From Novosphingobium resinovorum (GTDB lineage: Bacteria > Pseudomonadota > Alphaproteobacteria > Sphingomonadales > Sphingomonadaceae), in NCBI RefSeq assembly GCF_027922145.1, contig NZ_BSFC01000044.1, forward strand, positions 248,001 to 312,000: a DNA stretch of 64,000 nt. The letters are read 5' to 3'. Below, piece by piece: positions 25,646-36,712 of this stretch. Each line of letters begins with the position of its first letter. Positions within the stretch are counted from its first letter, which is position 1. The translations under genes were made by a program, and so were the position numbers. The notes beneath the pieces are model-generated. The model was not told the origin of the DNA, ran no database searches, and was given only the letters and a program-made list of their open reading frames with translations.

Positions 25646-26784
25646 GCGAAAGGGCGGTTCCCGGCAGGCGTCGTCCCGGACTTGTTTCGGGACCGCTGGC
25701 CGTGGACCGCCCTCCTTGCAATGGTTCCCTGACCCCTCGTCATTGCGAGCGCAGCGAAGCAATCCAGGGCAGTTTGCGCGGCCCTGGATTGCTTCGCTGC
25801 GCTCGCAATGACGAGGGAGCACGAGCGCAAGCGGGCTTCGGGTGGCTTGCCGTTACCCCGCTGCTCCTGACGCTCGCCGCCTGCCAACCCTGGTCGGACC
25901 CGCCGGTCGAGGGATCGGTGCGGCCGCGCATCGTTTCGCTCAACCCCTGCACCGACGCGGTGCTGGCGGAGGTGACGTCGCCGGGGCAACTGTTGGCGAT
26001 CTCCCACTACAGCCACGATCCCTCGGCCAGTTCGATGGATCTCGCCCGCGCCGCGCAGTTCGCCGAAGTGTCGGACGCGGTGGAGGATGTCGTCGCGCTC
26101 GAACCCGATGTCGTGGTGGCGAGCAGCTACACGCCGCCGGCCACCGCGCAGGCCCTGCGCGACATGGGGCTGGAGGTCGTGCTCGAGCCGCTTCCCGCCG
26201 ACCTTCCCGAAGCGCTCGCGCAAGTGCGGCGGCTGGCGAAGCTGGCGGGCAATCGTTCGGAAGGGGAGGAACTGGCCGGGCGGATGGAGGCTGCCGTCGC
26301 CCGTGCCAAGCCGCCGACCGGCGTGCGGCCGGTGCAGGCGCTGCTGTGGGAATCCGGGGGCATCGTCGCAGGCGACCACACGCTGATCGCCGATCTCATG
26401 CGCCGCGCCGGGTTTGCCAATGCCGCTGCCGCGCGCGGGCTTGCTCAGGCCGATTACCTGCCGCTGGAACGCGTGGTGGCCGATCCGCCGCGCGTGGTCT
26501 TCACCGTGGGGTCGCCCGCCGGCGAGGAGGACCGGATGCTGCGCCATCCCGCTCTCGCCAAAGTCCGGGGCATGATCCGCGCGCCGCTCGACCGTTCGTT
26601 GATCTGGTGCGGCGGGCCGACCGTACCCAAGGCACTGGCCCGGTTCGCGCAAGTGCGGCGATCTCTCGATAACCCCAGGCCCTTCGACAAGCTCAGGGTG
26701 AGCGGGGATGGGGGGAATCGCACAAGCTCCGCTCATGCTGAGCTTGTCGAAGCACCCGGCACAACGGCAGACCTTCATCCATGA
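25642..26784 (+). CDS. btuF: B12 ABC transporter substrate-binding protein, with repeat elements at both ends
   Basis: Periplasmic binding protein of the BtuF/FhuD-like class III fold. Recognisable sequence begins at VRPRIVSLNPCTDAVLAEV and continues through VVALEPDVVVASSYTP to WCGGPTVPKALARF. A lipobox-like LTLAAC follows a hydrophobic stretch. The start is uncertain. The frame opens at a GTG overlapping the btuB stop (25642), then runs through family D and family A repeats before the hydrophobic stretch. The only alternatives between are TTG codons inside the family A repeat. The C-terminal 30 residues are encoded by a family C palindrome. The gene overlaps btuC by four bases (ATGA). Confidence 0.8.
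   Translation: MSERAVPGRRRPGLVSGPLAVDRPPCNGSLTPRHCERSEAIQGSLRGPGLLRCARNDEGARAQAGFGWLAVTPLLLTLAACQPWSDPPVEGSVRPRIVSLNPCTDAVLAEVTSPGQLLAISHYSHDPSASSMDLARAAQFAEVSDAVEDVVALEPDVVVASSYTPPATAQALRDMGLEVVLEPLPADLPEALAQVRRLAKLAGNRSEGEELAGRMEAAVARAKPPTGVRPVQALLWESGGIVAGDHTLIADLMRRAGFANAAAARGLAQADYLPLERVVADPPRVVFTVGSPAGEEDRMLRHPALAKVRGMIRAPLDRSLIWCGGPTVPKALARFAQVRRSLDNPRPFDKLRVSGDGGNRTSSAHAELVEAPGTTADLHP
25669..25725. repeat. Family D repeat, half copy inside the btuF frame
   Basis: Matches the left part of the repeat at 23352, beginning CGTCGTCCCGGACTT and continuing through GGGACCG and GGCCGTG. It lies between the btuB stop and the recognisable part of btuF. Confidence 0.75.
25738..25813. repeat. REP-like palindrome, family A copy 2
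   Basis: Near-perfect inverted arms CGTCATTGCGAGCGCAGCGA... and ...TCGCTGCGCTCGCAATGACG. It is translated in frame as part of the long btuF reading frame. Confidence 0.9.
26682..26752. repeat. Palindromic repeat, family C copy 1 (3' end of btuF)
   Basis: CTTCGACAAGCTCAG (26682-26696) and CTGAGCTTGTCGAAG (26738-26752) are perfect 15-base inverted arms. The element encodes the C-terminal tail of the btuF product. Confidence 0.9.
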
Positions 26785-27746
26785 ACCGCCGCCTGATTCC
26801 GATCCTCGTCGTCCTGCTCGCGCTCGCCGTGCCGCTGTCGCTGCTGGCGGGGCGAGTGTGGATCGATCCCTTTGCGTCCGACACACACAATGCTTCGGTT
26901 ATCCTGCTGTACTTGCGCCTGCCGCGCGCGTTGCTGGCGCTGATCGTCGGCGCCGGACTTGGCGGCGCGGGGGCGGCGATGCAGGGCTACTTGCGCAATC
27001 CGCTCGCCGATCCGGGCCTGTTCGGCATCGCGCCGGGCGCGGCGCTGGGTGCGGTGCTGAGCTTCTGGACCGGCTATGCCGCGTCGGTCTGGCTGCTGCC
27101 GGTCTTCGCTCTCGTCGGCGCGGGCGGGGCGATGGCGCTGCTGGCGTTGATCGCGGGGCGTGAGGCGGGCGTCGCACTGTTCACGATGGCGGGGCTGATG
27201 ATCTCCAGCCTGGCGGGGGCGCTGACGAGCCTTGCGATCAGCCTTTCGCCCACGCCGTTCGCGATGAGCGAGATCGTGACCTGGCTGATGGGCGCGCTGG
27301 CCGACCGTTCGTGGCGCGAGGTCGTCATTGCCGGGCCGCTGACGCTGCTGGGACTCGGCGTGCTGCTGGTGGCCGGGCGGGGGCTCGACGCGCTCACACT
27401 GGGCGAGGCGGCGGCGCGTTCGCTGGGCTTCGAGCCGAGGCGACAACAGGCGCTGATGATCGCGGGCGTGGGCCTGACGGTCGGCGCGGCGGTTGCGGTG
27501 GCGGGTGTGATCGGCTTCGTCGGACTGATGGTCCCGCATCTCGTTCGGCCGCTGACCGACCGGCGGCCGTCCTCGCTGCTGGTGCCGAGCGCGCTGGCGG
27601 GGGCACTCCTGCTGCTCGTTGCCGATGCCGGCTGCCGCGTCCTCCCGCTTGCGGGCGGAGAGCTGCGGCTGGGGATTGCGCTCGCGCTGATCGGCGCGCC
27701 GTTCTTCCTTGCGCTGCTGCTGCGCATGCGGCGGGGGCTGGCATGA
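26781..27746 (+). CDS. btuC: Vitamin B12 ABC transporter permease (FecCD family)
   Basis: Inner-membrane permease of about 321 residues with eight to ten hydrophobic segments. The FecCD signature LRLPRALLALIVGAGLGGAG followed by MQGYLRNPLADPGLFGI is present, as is the coupling region near FVGLMVPHLVRPLTD. It overlaps btuF and btuD by ATGA junctions on both sides, so the three are translationally coupled. The B12 substrate is inferred from the riboswitch and BtuB. Confidence 0.92.
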   Translation: MNRRLIPILVVLLALAVPLSLLAGRVWIDPFASDTHNASVILLYLRLPRALLALIVGAGLGGAGAAMQGYLRNPLADPGLFGIAPGAALGAVLSFWTGYAASVWLLPVFALVGAGGAMALLALIAGREAGVALFTMAGLMISSLAGALTSLAISLSPTPFAMSEIVTWLMGALADRSWREVVIAGPLTLLGLGVLLVAGRGLDALTLGEAAARSLGFEPRRQQALMIAGVGLTVGAAVAVAGVIGFVGLMVPHLVRPLTDRRPSSLLVPSALAGALLLLVADAGCRVLPLAGGELRLGIALALIGAPFFLALLLRMRRGLA

Positions 27747-28489
27747 CCGGGACGCTGAACACGGTGGGGCTCGGCATCGCGGGACGGCTGCGCGACCTGA
27801 CGATGACCATCCATGCGGGGGAAGTCACTGCGATCTGCGGACCGAACGGCGCGGGCAAGTCGACGCTGCTGTCCTGCCTGGCGGGACTGGTGGAGCCCGA
27901 TACCGGCGTTGCCGCGCTGGGCGGACGAGTGATGCATGCGGTGCCGCCGCGGGAACGCGCGCAGTGCATCGGCTATCTTCCGCAAAGCCCCGAAGTGGCG
28001 TGGGACGTCACGGTCGAAGTGCTGGTCGGGCTCGGCCGCCTGCCCTGGCAGGATACAGGGACGGGCGGTGGGCGGACCGCGATCGATGCCGCGATCGCGA
28101 CGATGGACCTCGAGGCATTCCGGAAACGACCCGTCTCGCAGCTGTCGGGAGGTGAGCGGGCGAGGGCGCTGATGGCGCGGGTGCTGGCGACTGGCCCGGC
28201 CTGGCTGCTGGCGGACGAGCCGCTGGCCAATCTCGATCTCGGCCATGCGCTCGCATTGATGGGGCGCCTGCGCGAGCAAGGCCGCCAGGGCCGCGGCGTG
28301 GTGCTGGTCCTTCACGACCTGGCGACCGCGATGAACTACGCCGATCGCGTCATGGTGCTGCACGAGGGACGGATCGCCGCTGACGGAGAGCCCGGCCACG
28401 CGCTGTCCGAAGACGTCATCCGGAACGTTTGGGGCTGTCCGGCCCGCTGGTTGGGCGAGCCGGGAGCGCGTGCGCTTTCGCTGGGGTGA
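27743..28489 (+). CDS. btuD: Vitamin B12 ABC transporter ATP-binding protein
   Basis: ATPase of about 248 residues from the ATG at 27743 that overlaps the btuC stop. It has Walker A GPNGAGKST, the Q-loop in YLPQSPEVAW, signature LSGGERARALMAR, Walker B WLLADEPLANLDL and the switch His in VLVLHDLATAMNYAD. It powers import through BtuC. In-frame upstream starts would overlap btuC extensively and are rejected. Confidence 0.93.
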   Translation: MTGTLNTVGLGIAGRLRDLTMTIHAGEVTAICGPNGAGKSTLLSCLAGLVEPDTGVAALGGRVMHAVPPRERAQCIGYLPQSPEVAWDVTVEVLVGLGRLPWQDTGTGGGRTAIDAAIATMDLEAFRKRPVSQLSGGERARALMARVLATGPAWLLADEPLANLDLGHALALMGRLREQGRQGRGVVLVLHDLATAMNYADRVMVLHEGRIAADGEPGHALSEDVIRNVWGCPARWLGEPGARALSLG

Positions 28490-28492
28490 GCG

Positions 28493-28651
28493 TCAGCTTT
28501 CGACGAAGTGGCCCTTCGACCAGATGCGCATGGGCTCTTCGCGCTTTTCCGCCTCGCGCTGGTGCATCTCGCGCTGGCGGTCGAACAGCAGCGATCCCGT
28601 GCCACGGGCGAAACGGCTGCGACGGAACGGAATTTCGGCGCCTGAAGTCAT
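28493..28651 (-). CDS. Small conserved-looking hypothetical protein (52 aa)
   Basis: Short basic protein beginning MTSGAEIPFRRSRF and ending RIWSKGHFVES, with Arg/Glu-rich helical sequence between. AAGGAGAG is well placed before the ATG at 28651 (a second ATG at 28654 is possible). That ribosome site is inside a small perfect hairpin (28656-28672, TCTCTCC-TTT-GGAGAGA), which could limit translation. The gene ends four bases from the convergent btuD stop. Function unknown. Confidence 0.6.
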   Translation of the reverse strand: MTSGAEIPFRRSRFARGTGSLLFDRQREMHQREAEKREEPMRIWSKGHFVES

Positions 28652-28700
28652 CATCTCTCTCCTTTGGAGAGATAACGCGCAGCGCTTGCGTCCGGTTCCC

Positions 28701-29288
28701 TCAGCGCGTGCCGACGCCGCGCGCGAACTGTTCCTGCAGATTGGACAGCGTGCGGGCCGGGACCGGGGCGAGCGACCTGGCGGTCTTGCCCTTGCGCAGC
28801 GCGGCGCGGTCCTTCTCGTCGGGCTCGATGGCGCGGACCCGCACCGCCGCCTTGCCCTGCGTGCGGATGCCCAGCTCCTCCGCTGCGCCGCGCGAAAGGT
28901 CGATGATGCGCGCACTCTCGCCATACGGGCCGCGGTCGTTGATACGCACGATGATGCGCCTGCCGGTGTCGAGCGAGGTGACTTCCACATAAGCGGGCAG
29001 GGGCAGCGTCTTGTGCGCGGCGGTGATCCAGCCGGGGCGGAAGCGTTCTCCGTTGGCGACCTGGTTGCCGCTTTCCGAACCATACCACGTCGCATAGCCG
29101 AGCATGTCGTAGCCGGGCTGCGCGGCGGGAGTATAGGTTACGCCGCGCACCTTGTAGGGAGGGCCGATGCGGACGGGCACGTCGCTGACGGGGCGGTACT
29201 TCACCCCGCCGCCGCATGCCGCGAGCATGGCGACGAGGGACAGGACGGCAATGTTCCGTAAGGGGGTGCTGCGGATGGGGCCGGGCAT
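28701..29288 (-). CDS. rlpA: Septal ring lytic transglycosylase RlpA-like lipoprotein
   Basis: About 195 residues with a lipoprotein signal ending VAMLAAC-G. The double-psi beta-barrel domain is clear: GYATWYGSESGNQVANGE, TAAHKTLPLPAYVEV, and the catalytic-face motif RINDRGPYGESARIIDLSRGAA. RlpA proteins cleave peptide-free glycan strands at the septum in some bacteria. No C-terminal SPOR domain is present, so septal targeting is uncertain. A second RlpA-like gene lies at 39543. Confidence 0.88.
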   Translation of the reverse strand: MPGPIRSTPLRNIAVLSLVAMLAACGGGVKYRPVSDVPVRIGPPYKVRGVTYTPAAQPGYDMLGYATWYGSESGNQVANGERFRPGWITAAHKTLPLPAYVEVTSLDTGRRIIVRINDRGPYGESARIIDLSRGAAEELGIRTQGKAAVRVRAIEPDEKDRAALRKGKTARSLAPVPARTLSNLQEQFARGVGTR

Positions 29289-29407
29289 TCGGCGAGACTA
29301 CCTCCCGAAGCCCTGCACTCCAACGCAGGCGGTGCGGCTTTCCACAAGCGAAGCCGGAACCGTCCGTCGCCGCCGCAGGTTTTGCGCCCTGCAACCAAGG
29401 AGCCACG

Positions 29408-30943
29408 ATGCCGACCATCCTCGAAACCGTGACCGTCGCCGCCCGCGACCGGGCGCGCATGGCCGAAGTGAGCGCGGTGATCGCCCGCTTCGGGCTGGAC
29501 TCGCTGCTCGCGCGGCTGGGGCTGGCCGGTAACCGGGACGGTGAAGCGCGCGAGGAGGCGGACCTGCCCGCCCGCACCCGCCGCGCGCTGGAGGCGCTGG
29601 GACCGACGTACGTGAAGCTCGGCCAGATCCTTGCGACCCGGCGCGACATGCTGACCGACGAATGGATCGCCGCCTTCGAGCAGTTGCAGAGTGATGCCCC
29701 GCGCCTTCCGTTCGAAGCCTTGCGCCCCGCCGTCGAGGCCGCGCTGGGAGAGCCTCCCGAGACCGCCTTCGCCGCCTTCGACACCGAACCGCTCGCCGCC
29801 GCCTCGATCGCGCAGGTGCACCGCGCGACGCTGCATGACGGGACGCAGGTGGTGGTGAAAATCCGCCGCCCCGGCATCCGCAAGGCGATGGAGGCGGACC
29901 TGCGCCTGCTGCGCCACCTTGCCGCGCTGGTCGAGGCCAGAAGCGCGATGGCCCGGCGCATGACGCCCGGCGCCATGATCGACCAGCTGGGACGCGAAAT
30001 CCTCGACGAACTCGACTTCACCAACGAGGGCCGCAACGCCGACCTGCTGCGCGCTGATCTCGCCGCGATCCCCGATGCCATCGTCCCGCGCATCCACTGG
30101 CAGCACACCAGCGAGGGCGTGCTGGTGATGGACTACATCGACGGCACCGCACCTCGCGATCCGGCAAAGCTGCGCGCAAAGGGTATCGACCCGTCCGCCA
30201 TCGCCCGGCTCGGCGCGCGGCTGGTGCTGGAGATGGTGCTCGTCAACGGCCGCTTCCATGCCGACCCGCACCCGGGCAACCTGCTGTGCCTGCCGCCCGC
30301 CGCGCCGGGTCAAAGCGATCGGCTGGCGCTGCTCGACCTCGGTTCGGTCGGATTCGTCAGCCCGCGCCGCCAGCACGAGTTCCTGACCTTCATCCTTTCC
30401 CTGCGCAGCAACGATCCCGGCGGCGTGGCGGACATGCTGGGGCTATGGTCGCAGGCTGGGGAAGTGCCGCGCGAACGCCTGCTGACCGCCTCGGAGCGGC
30501 TGGTCGCGCGGCATGGCACCGGGGCGCTGGTGCTAAACGCGATGGTGGCGGACTTCTTTCCGCTGCTGCGCAAGGAGGGCCTGGTGCTGCCGCCCGATCT
30601 GGTGCTGATCTTCAAGGCGATGGTGACGATGGACGGCGTGCTGGCGGGCATCGCCCCGGACTTCGATCTGTCCGAAGCGCTGACGGCGCTGCGCGGGAGG
30701 CTCGTCGCCTCGCGCCTGACGCGGCTGGCCGGGCCGGACCGTCTGGAAGCGCTGCTGCTGGAGGCATCGCGCCTGTCCGCCGATGCGCCGCGCCTGATGC
30801 GGGCGGCGACGGCGCGGCTGGAGCAGCGCGACGCCCCGGCCAAGGATGACGGCACGGCTCGGGCGATAAGCCGGGCGGGCGTGATCGTCGGCGGCGCGAT
30901 TGCACTTCATGCGCTGGCGCTGGTGATCACCGCGCTGATGTAG
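29408..30943 (+). CDS. ABC1/AarF/UbiB family kinase-like protein
   Basis: About 511 residues from the ATG at 29408, preceded by AAGGAG. Family hallmarks are present: the KxGQ motif (VKLGQILATRRD), the Ala-rich loop AAASIAQVHRA replacing a glycine-rich loop, the ATP-binding Lys in VVVKIRRPG, GRFHADPHPGNLL, and DLG in LALLDLGSVG. The C-terminus has one membrane segment (VGGAIALHALALVIT). UbiB-type proteins support ubiquinone biosynthesis or lipid trafficking. Whether this is the canonical UbiB or a paralogue cannot be told, since no ubi genes are adjacent. Confidence 0.9.
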   Translation: MPTILETVTVAARDRARMAEVSAVIARFGLDSLLARLGLAGNRDGEAREEADLPARTRRALEALGPTYVKLGQILATRRDMLTDEWIAAFEQLQSDAPRLPFEALRPAVEAALGEPPETAFAAFDTEPLAAASIAQVHRATLHDGTQVVVKIRRPGIRKAMEADLRLLRHLAALVEARSAMARRMTPGAMIDQLGREILDELDFTNEGRNADLLRADLAAIPDAIVPRIHWQHTSEGVLVMDYIDGTAPRDPAKLRAKGIDPSAIARLGARLVLEMVLVNGRFHADPHPGNLLCLPPAAPGQSDRLALLDLGSVGFVSPRRQHEFLTFILSLRSNDPGGVADMLGLWSQAGEVPRERLLTASERLVARHGTGALVLNAMVADFFPLLRKEGLVLPPDLVLIFKAMVTMDGVLAGIAPDFDLSEALTALRGRLVASRLTRLAGPDRLEALLLEASRLSADAPRLMRAATARLEQRDAPAKDDGTARAISRAGVIVGGAIALHALALVITALM

Positions 30944-30950
30944 CTTCCGA

Positions 30951-31079
30951 ATCCTCCCTGTCGCGCAGCGATGGGGAGGGGGACCGCCGCCGCAGGCGGT
31001 GGTGGAGGGGGAGGGCAGGAAAACCCCTCCGTCACCGACTTCGTCGGCGCCACCTCCCATCCCTTCGGAACAGGGAGGA
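30951..31079. repeat. Palindromic repeat, family B copy 3
   Basis: Begins ATCCTCCCTGTCGCGCAGCG and ends with ACAGGGAGGAG in inverted orientation, with an inner GGTGGTGGAGGGG block. It occupies nearly the whole gap between the convergent ABC1 kinase gene and the small secreted protein gene. Confidence 0.85.
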
Positions 31080-31082
31080 GGT

Positions 31083-31475
31083 TTACCTCGCGCAGTGTTC
31101 GTAATAGCCCGCTCGACAGGCGGAGACGTCCTCGCGCCATTCACGCATCTCACGTTCGTAGCGGCGGCGTTCTTCGGCATAGTCGGCGCGGGCGGTATCG
31201 TAGTCGCGGCGATCGGCGGCGTAGCCTTCGTCCTCGACATCCCGCCGACCGCGCGCCGAATCGTAATCGCGCCAGCCTTGCGCATACCCGGCATCGCGCT
31301 GGCGCACATAGTCCAGCTGATCGCGGTTCATGCGGCGGATCGTCGCGGCATAACGGGCGATCGCTTCGGGCGTCATGGTCGGATCGCGCGGATCGTCGGC
31401 AAGCACCGGCGCAGCCATGCCCACAACCAGCGACAGCGCCACCACGCGCCCGAACAGCTTTGCAGCCCCCATCAT
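31083..31475 (-). CDS. Hypothetical secreted protein, charged helical
   Basis: About 130 residues with a signal peptide (MMGAAKLFGRVVALSLVVGMAAPVLA-DD). The mature part is highly charged and helical, rich in Arg, Tyr and Asp (YDSARGRRDVEDEG, YDTARADYAEERRRYERE), and ends in a two-cysteine motif DVSACRAGYYEHCAR. The next gene upstream on this strand has a similar ending, so the two may be distant paralogues. No known family recognised. Confidence 0.65.
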   Translation of the reverse strand: MMGAAKLFGRVVALSLVVGMAAPVLADDPRDPTMTPEAIARYAATIRRMNRDQLDYVRQRDAGYAQGWRDYDSARGRRDVEDEGYAADRRDYDTARADYAEERRRYEREMREWREDVSACRAGYYEHCAR

Positions 31476-31582
31476 TCAAATCCCCTGAGCCTGATCGGCG
31501 CACCCGACGGGCGCTATCTGCCAGCAGGCTTGGGGGCATGCAAAGGACTTGCGACAAGCGGTTCGTCGCGTGGCGAGGGCGA

Positions 31583-31990
31583 TCAGCTGCCGCCGGAGCC
31601 GGGCGCCTGCGGGTCGGCGGGGCATTTCACGGCATTGCCGTTCCAGCAAGCCGGGTTCCTGACCTCCCACTGCTTGCGGTCGGTGCGATAGTCCTGCTCG
31701 GCGGCATCGTGGCGATCGAGCGTGGCGTCGTAGGCGGCGGCATCGCGGGCGGTCTTCATGTCGTTGAGGGCGACGGCGGCGTCATGTTGGGAGCGGCTGG
31801 CTTCGTTGCGCGCCAGCTGTTCCTGTGCGGCGGCGGCCTGCTCGGCATTGAGCATCCGGCGCTTTGCTTCCGGATCGCCCGCTTCGGGTGCGCTGGCAGC
31901 GGGCCGCTCAGTCGTGTCCTGCGCGGAAGCGAAGTGCGGCACGGTGAGCGCGATCGCCGCCGCAGCGGCGAGTTTCGGGATATGGCGCAT
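31583..31990 (-). CDS. Hypothetical secreted protein, paralogue-like of its neighbour
   Basis: About 135 residues with a signal peptide ending FASA-QD and AGGAGAAA before the ATG. The mature chain is helical and Ala/Asp-rich (AEQAAAAQEQLARNEA, TARDAAAYDATLDRHD) and ends with WEVRNPACWNGNAVKCPA, echoing the cysteine-containing ending of the gene at 31083. Probably periplasmic. Function unknown. Confidence 0.65.
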   Translation of the reverse strand: MRHIPKLAAAAAIALTVPHFASAQDTTERPAASAPEAGDPEAKRRMLNAEQAAAAQEQLARNEASRSQHDAAVALNDMKTARDAAAYDATLDRHDAAEQDYRTDRKQWEVRNPACWNGNAVKCPADPQAPGSGGS

Positions 31991-32104
31991 GGCTTTCTCC
32001 TGATCTGGTAAGCCGCGCGGAATGCGGCTTCGGTTCGTCGGAAGAAACGTGCGCGAAAGGGCAGGGTTTCCGGCTTGTCGCCCGGATGCCCCGCCCCGTC
32101 GTCT

Positions 32105-33088
32105 TCAGCGTGTGCCGATGAAGTGGCCGAAATATCTCGAACCGTCGCTGTCGCGGGAGAACTGGAAGACCACACCAAGCTCAGCACGGTCAGGTCCGTA
32201 CATGCGCCCCTTGAACGTTCCAGAATACCCGTTGGTCTTGTCGGTGAGGGTGCCGCTCACGGTATTGGTCGCGCGGTCGAACGAGCCCTCGGCGATGAGC
32301 AGCCCGTCCTGGCGTTCGGACTGGTTGCTGACGACCACGAGCCGGATCGAGCCGCTGATCACATAGGGGGACGGGGTGTAGGCAGGCGGCGTATAGGACC
32401 AGTAGACCTTCGACTGGCCACCGCCGACCTGCGACATGTCGAACTCGCGCGAGCCGGGCGTGCCGCCGCGCACGATAGCCAGGCCGCCGTAGCTAAGGCC
32501 ATCGGGCAAGGGATCGCTGGGCGAGGACGGGCTGCCGAAAATTGCCAGTTGGAAGTTGTAGGCCGGGGTCGAGATCGCGGTCGCCGTAGTGTTCGTCGTT
32601 TCGACCCGACGCAGCGCCGTGGTGGCGTAACGCGAGGGGGTGTCCCAATCGAGTGCGACATAATCGCCGGGCTTCTCGAACAGCATGTAAGAGAGCGATC
32701 GCTGCCGGTCCGCCGCCGTGAATGACGTCGAGGTGTTCCGGTACGTGAAATCGACCGCTTCGGGATCGTGACGGTAACGCAGTGTGGCAGTTTCGCCTTC
32801 GCCCAGAAGTTGTCCGGCGTTGACGTAGTTGTAAAGGTACGGGCCGGACTGTTCGAGTGTGTAGTTGAGATTGTAGCCAAGAGCCGAATCGAACCAGAAG
32901 TCGCTCGTGAAGTCGGTCAGGACGTAGCTGGTGGTCGGCGTCGGCGTCGGAGCCGGGGTGGGGGCAGGCGTTGGCGCCGGTGTCGGCGCAGGCGTGGGTG
33001 TCGAGCCGCCGCCCGAACCGGAGTCGCCACCTCCGCACGCTGTAAGCGCCAGCGCGCTCGCCGCGAGGGCAAGATTCAGAAATCGCAA
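32105..33088 (-). CDS. Surface lipoprotein with TbpB-like C-terminal barrel
   Basis: About 327 residues. The best start is TTG at 33088 with GGGGGAA upstream, giving a signal and lipobox LALTAC-GGG. A Gly/Ser stretch and a Pro-Thr/Ala repeat linker (TPAPTPAPTPAP) follow the lipid anchor. The C-terminus, with GTFKGRMYGPDRAELGVVFQF, resembles the eight-stranded barrel of transferrin-binding protein B-like lipoproteins. Such proteins in sphingomonads are often annotated as solute-binding. The ligand is unknown, and no TonB receptor is adjacent. Confidence 0.72.
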   Translation of the reverse strand: MRFLNLALAASALALTACGGGDSGSGGGSTPTPAPTPAPTPAPTPAPTPTPTTSYVLTDFTSDFWFDSALGYNLNYTLEQSGPYLYNYVNAGQLLGEGETATLRYRHDPEAVDFTYRNTSTSFTAADRQRSLSYMLFEKPGDYVALDWDTPSRYATTALRRVETTNTTATAISTPAYNFQLAIFGSPSSPSDPLPDGLSYGGLAIVRGGTPGSREFDMSQVGGGQSKVYWSYTPPAYTPSPYVISGSIRLVVVSNQSERQDGLLIAEGSFDRATNTVSGTLTDKTNGYSGTFKGRMYGPDRAELGVVFQFSRDSDGSRYFGHFIGTR

Positions 33089-33257
33089 TGGTATTCCCCC
33101 GTAGTCGCAGCGGGAACTAGACACCTCGTGAAGCGGCGCGCAAGTGGGCGCGGAGATGTCCACAAGACTTGCCTTGTGCGCCCCGCACCCCATCTACGGC
33201 AAAACCCGCGATGCGCCCCCTTGAAGCGCGCGAACAAATCTGGAACACGTGCCTCCC

Positions 33258-36257
<3,000 letters not shown>

Positions 36258-36267
36258 ACCGCACATT

Positions 36268-36292
36268 CCTCCCCGAGCTTGTCTCGGGGAGG
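36268..36292 (+). terminator. Hairpin after uvrA
   Basis: CCTCCCCGAG (36268-36277) pairs perfectly with CTCGGGGAGG (36283-36292), starting 11 bases after the uvrA stop. No U-run, so it may be another repeat rather than a true terminator. Confidence 0.5.
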
Positions 36293-36340
36293 GGGCGCAG
36301 GCGGTTCAGGTGAAGGGGGAAGAAGAAAGTAGAAAGTAGA

Positions 36341-36372
36341 AATGCGAGGGCCATCGCCCTCGCGCTCCCGGA
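36341..36372. repeat. Inverted repeat flanking the RT island, left copy (family E)
   Basis: These 32 bases are the exact reverse complement of 38427-38458 on the other side of the reverse transcriptase. The element is itself a hairpin (GCGAGGG...CCCTCGC). Confidence 0.85.
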
Positions 36373-36420
36373 ACCTTTGGTGGTGATTGGCGGCAAGACG
36401 GTGATTCAATATGCCCCAAT

Positions 36421-36712
36421 ATGGAGCATTTGTTTCTTCAGATGTGCAGAAGTGAATGGATGCCTTGTGTCATATCCGCATTTTGCCGTAAGAATGTACT
36501 GCCTCATGCGATTTGGTGTGAGGGGGCACTGTTAAGGACCGCAAGTGCGCTGATGCGCGCCGCGACTCCGGGAAGCTGGACCGAGATGGTCATGGTTACA
36601 CGGACTCCGAGATAGAGCGTGGCTACGATATTCGCGACAGCGAGATCATACCACACGAGGTAAATAGCGAACCAACTTTCGAGTTGGGAGTCAGGTTAGT
36701 AACCCGGGGGAT
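36421..36712 (+). other. RT leader region, candidate non-coding RNA
   Basis: About 290 bases directly upstream of the reverse transcriptase with no convincing gene. A 64-codon open frame (36522-36716) overlaps the RT start as ATGA but lacks an ATG or GTG. The region holds a UUCG-capped hairpin at 36672-36687 and smaller stems. Position and size resemble the template RNAs of some defence reverse transcriptases; this role is inference only. Confidence 0.35.
36672..36687 (+). promoter_or_regulatory. UUCG-tetraloop hairpin upstream of the RT
   Basis: CCAACT-TTCG-AGTTGG forms a perfect 6-bp stem capped by the very stable UUCG tetraloop, 25 bases before the RT start codon. This points to a structured RNA. 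Confidence 0.6.
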
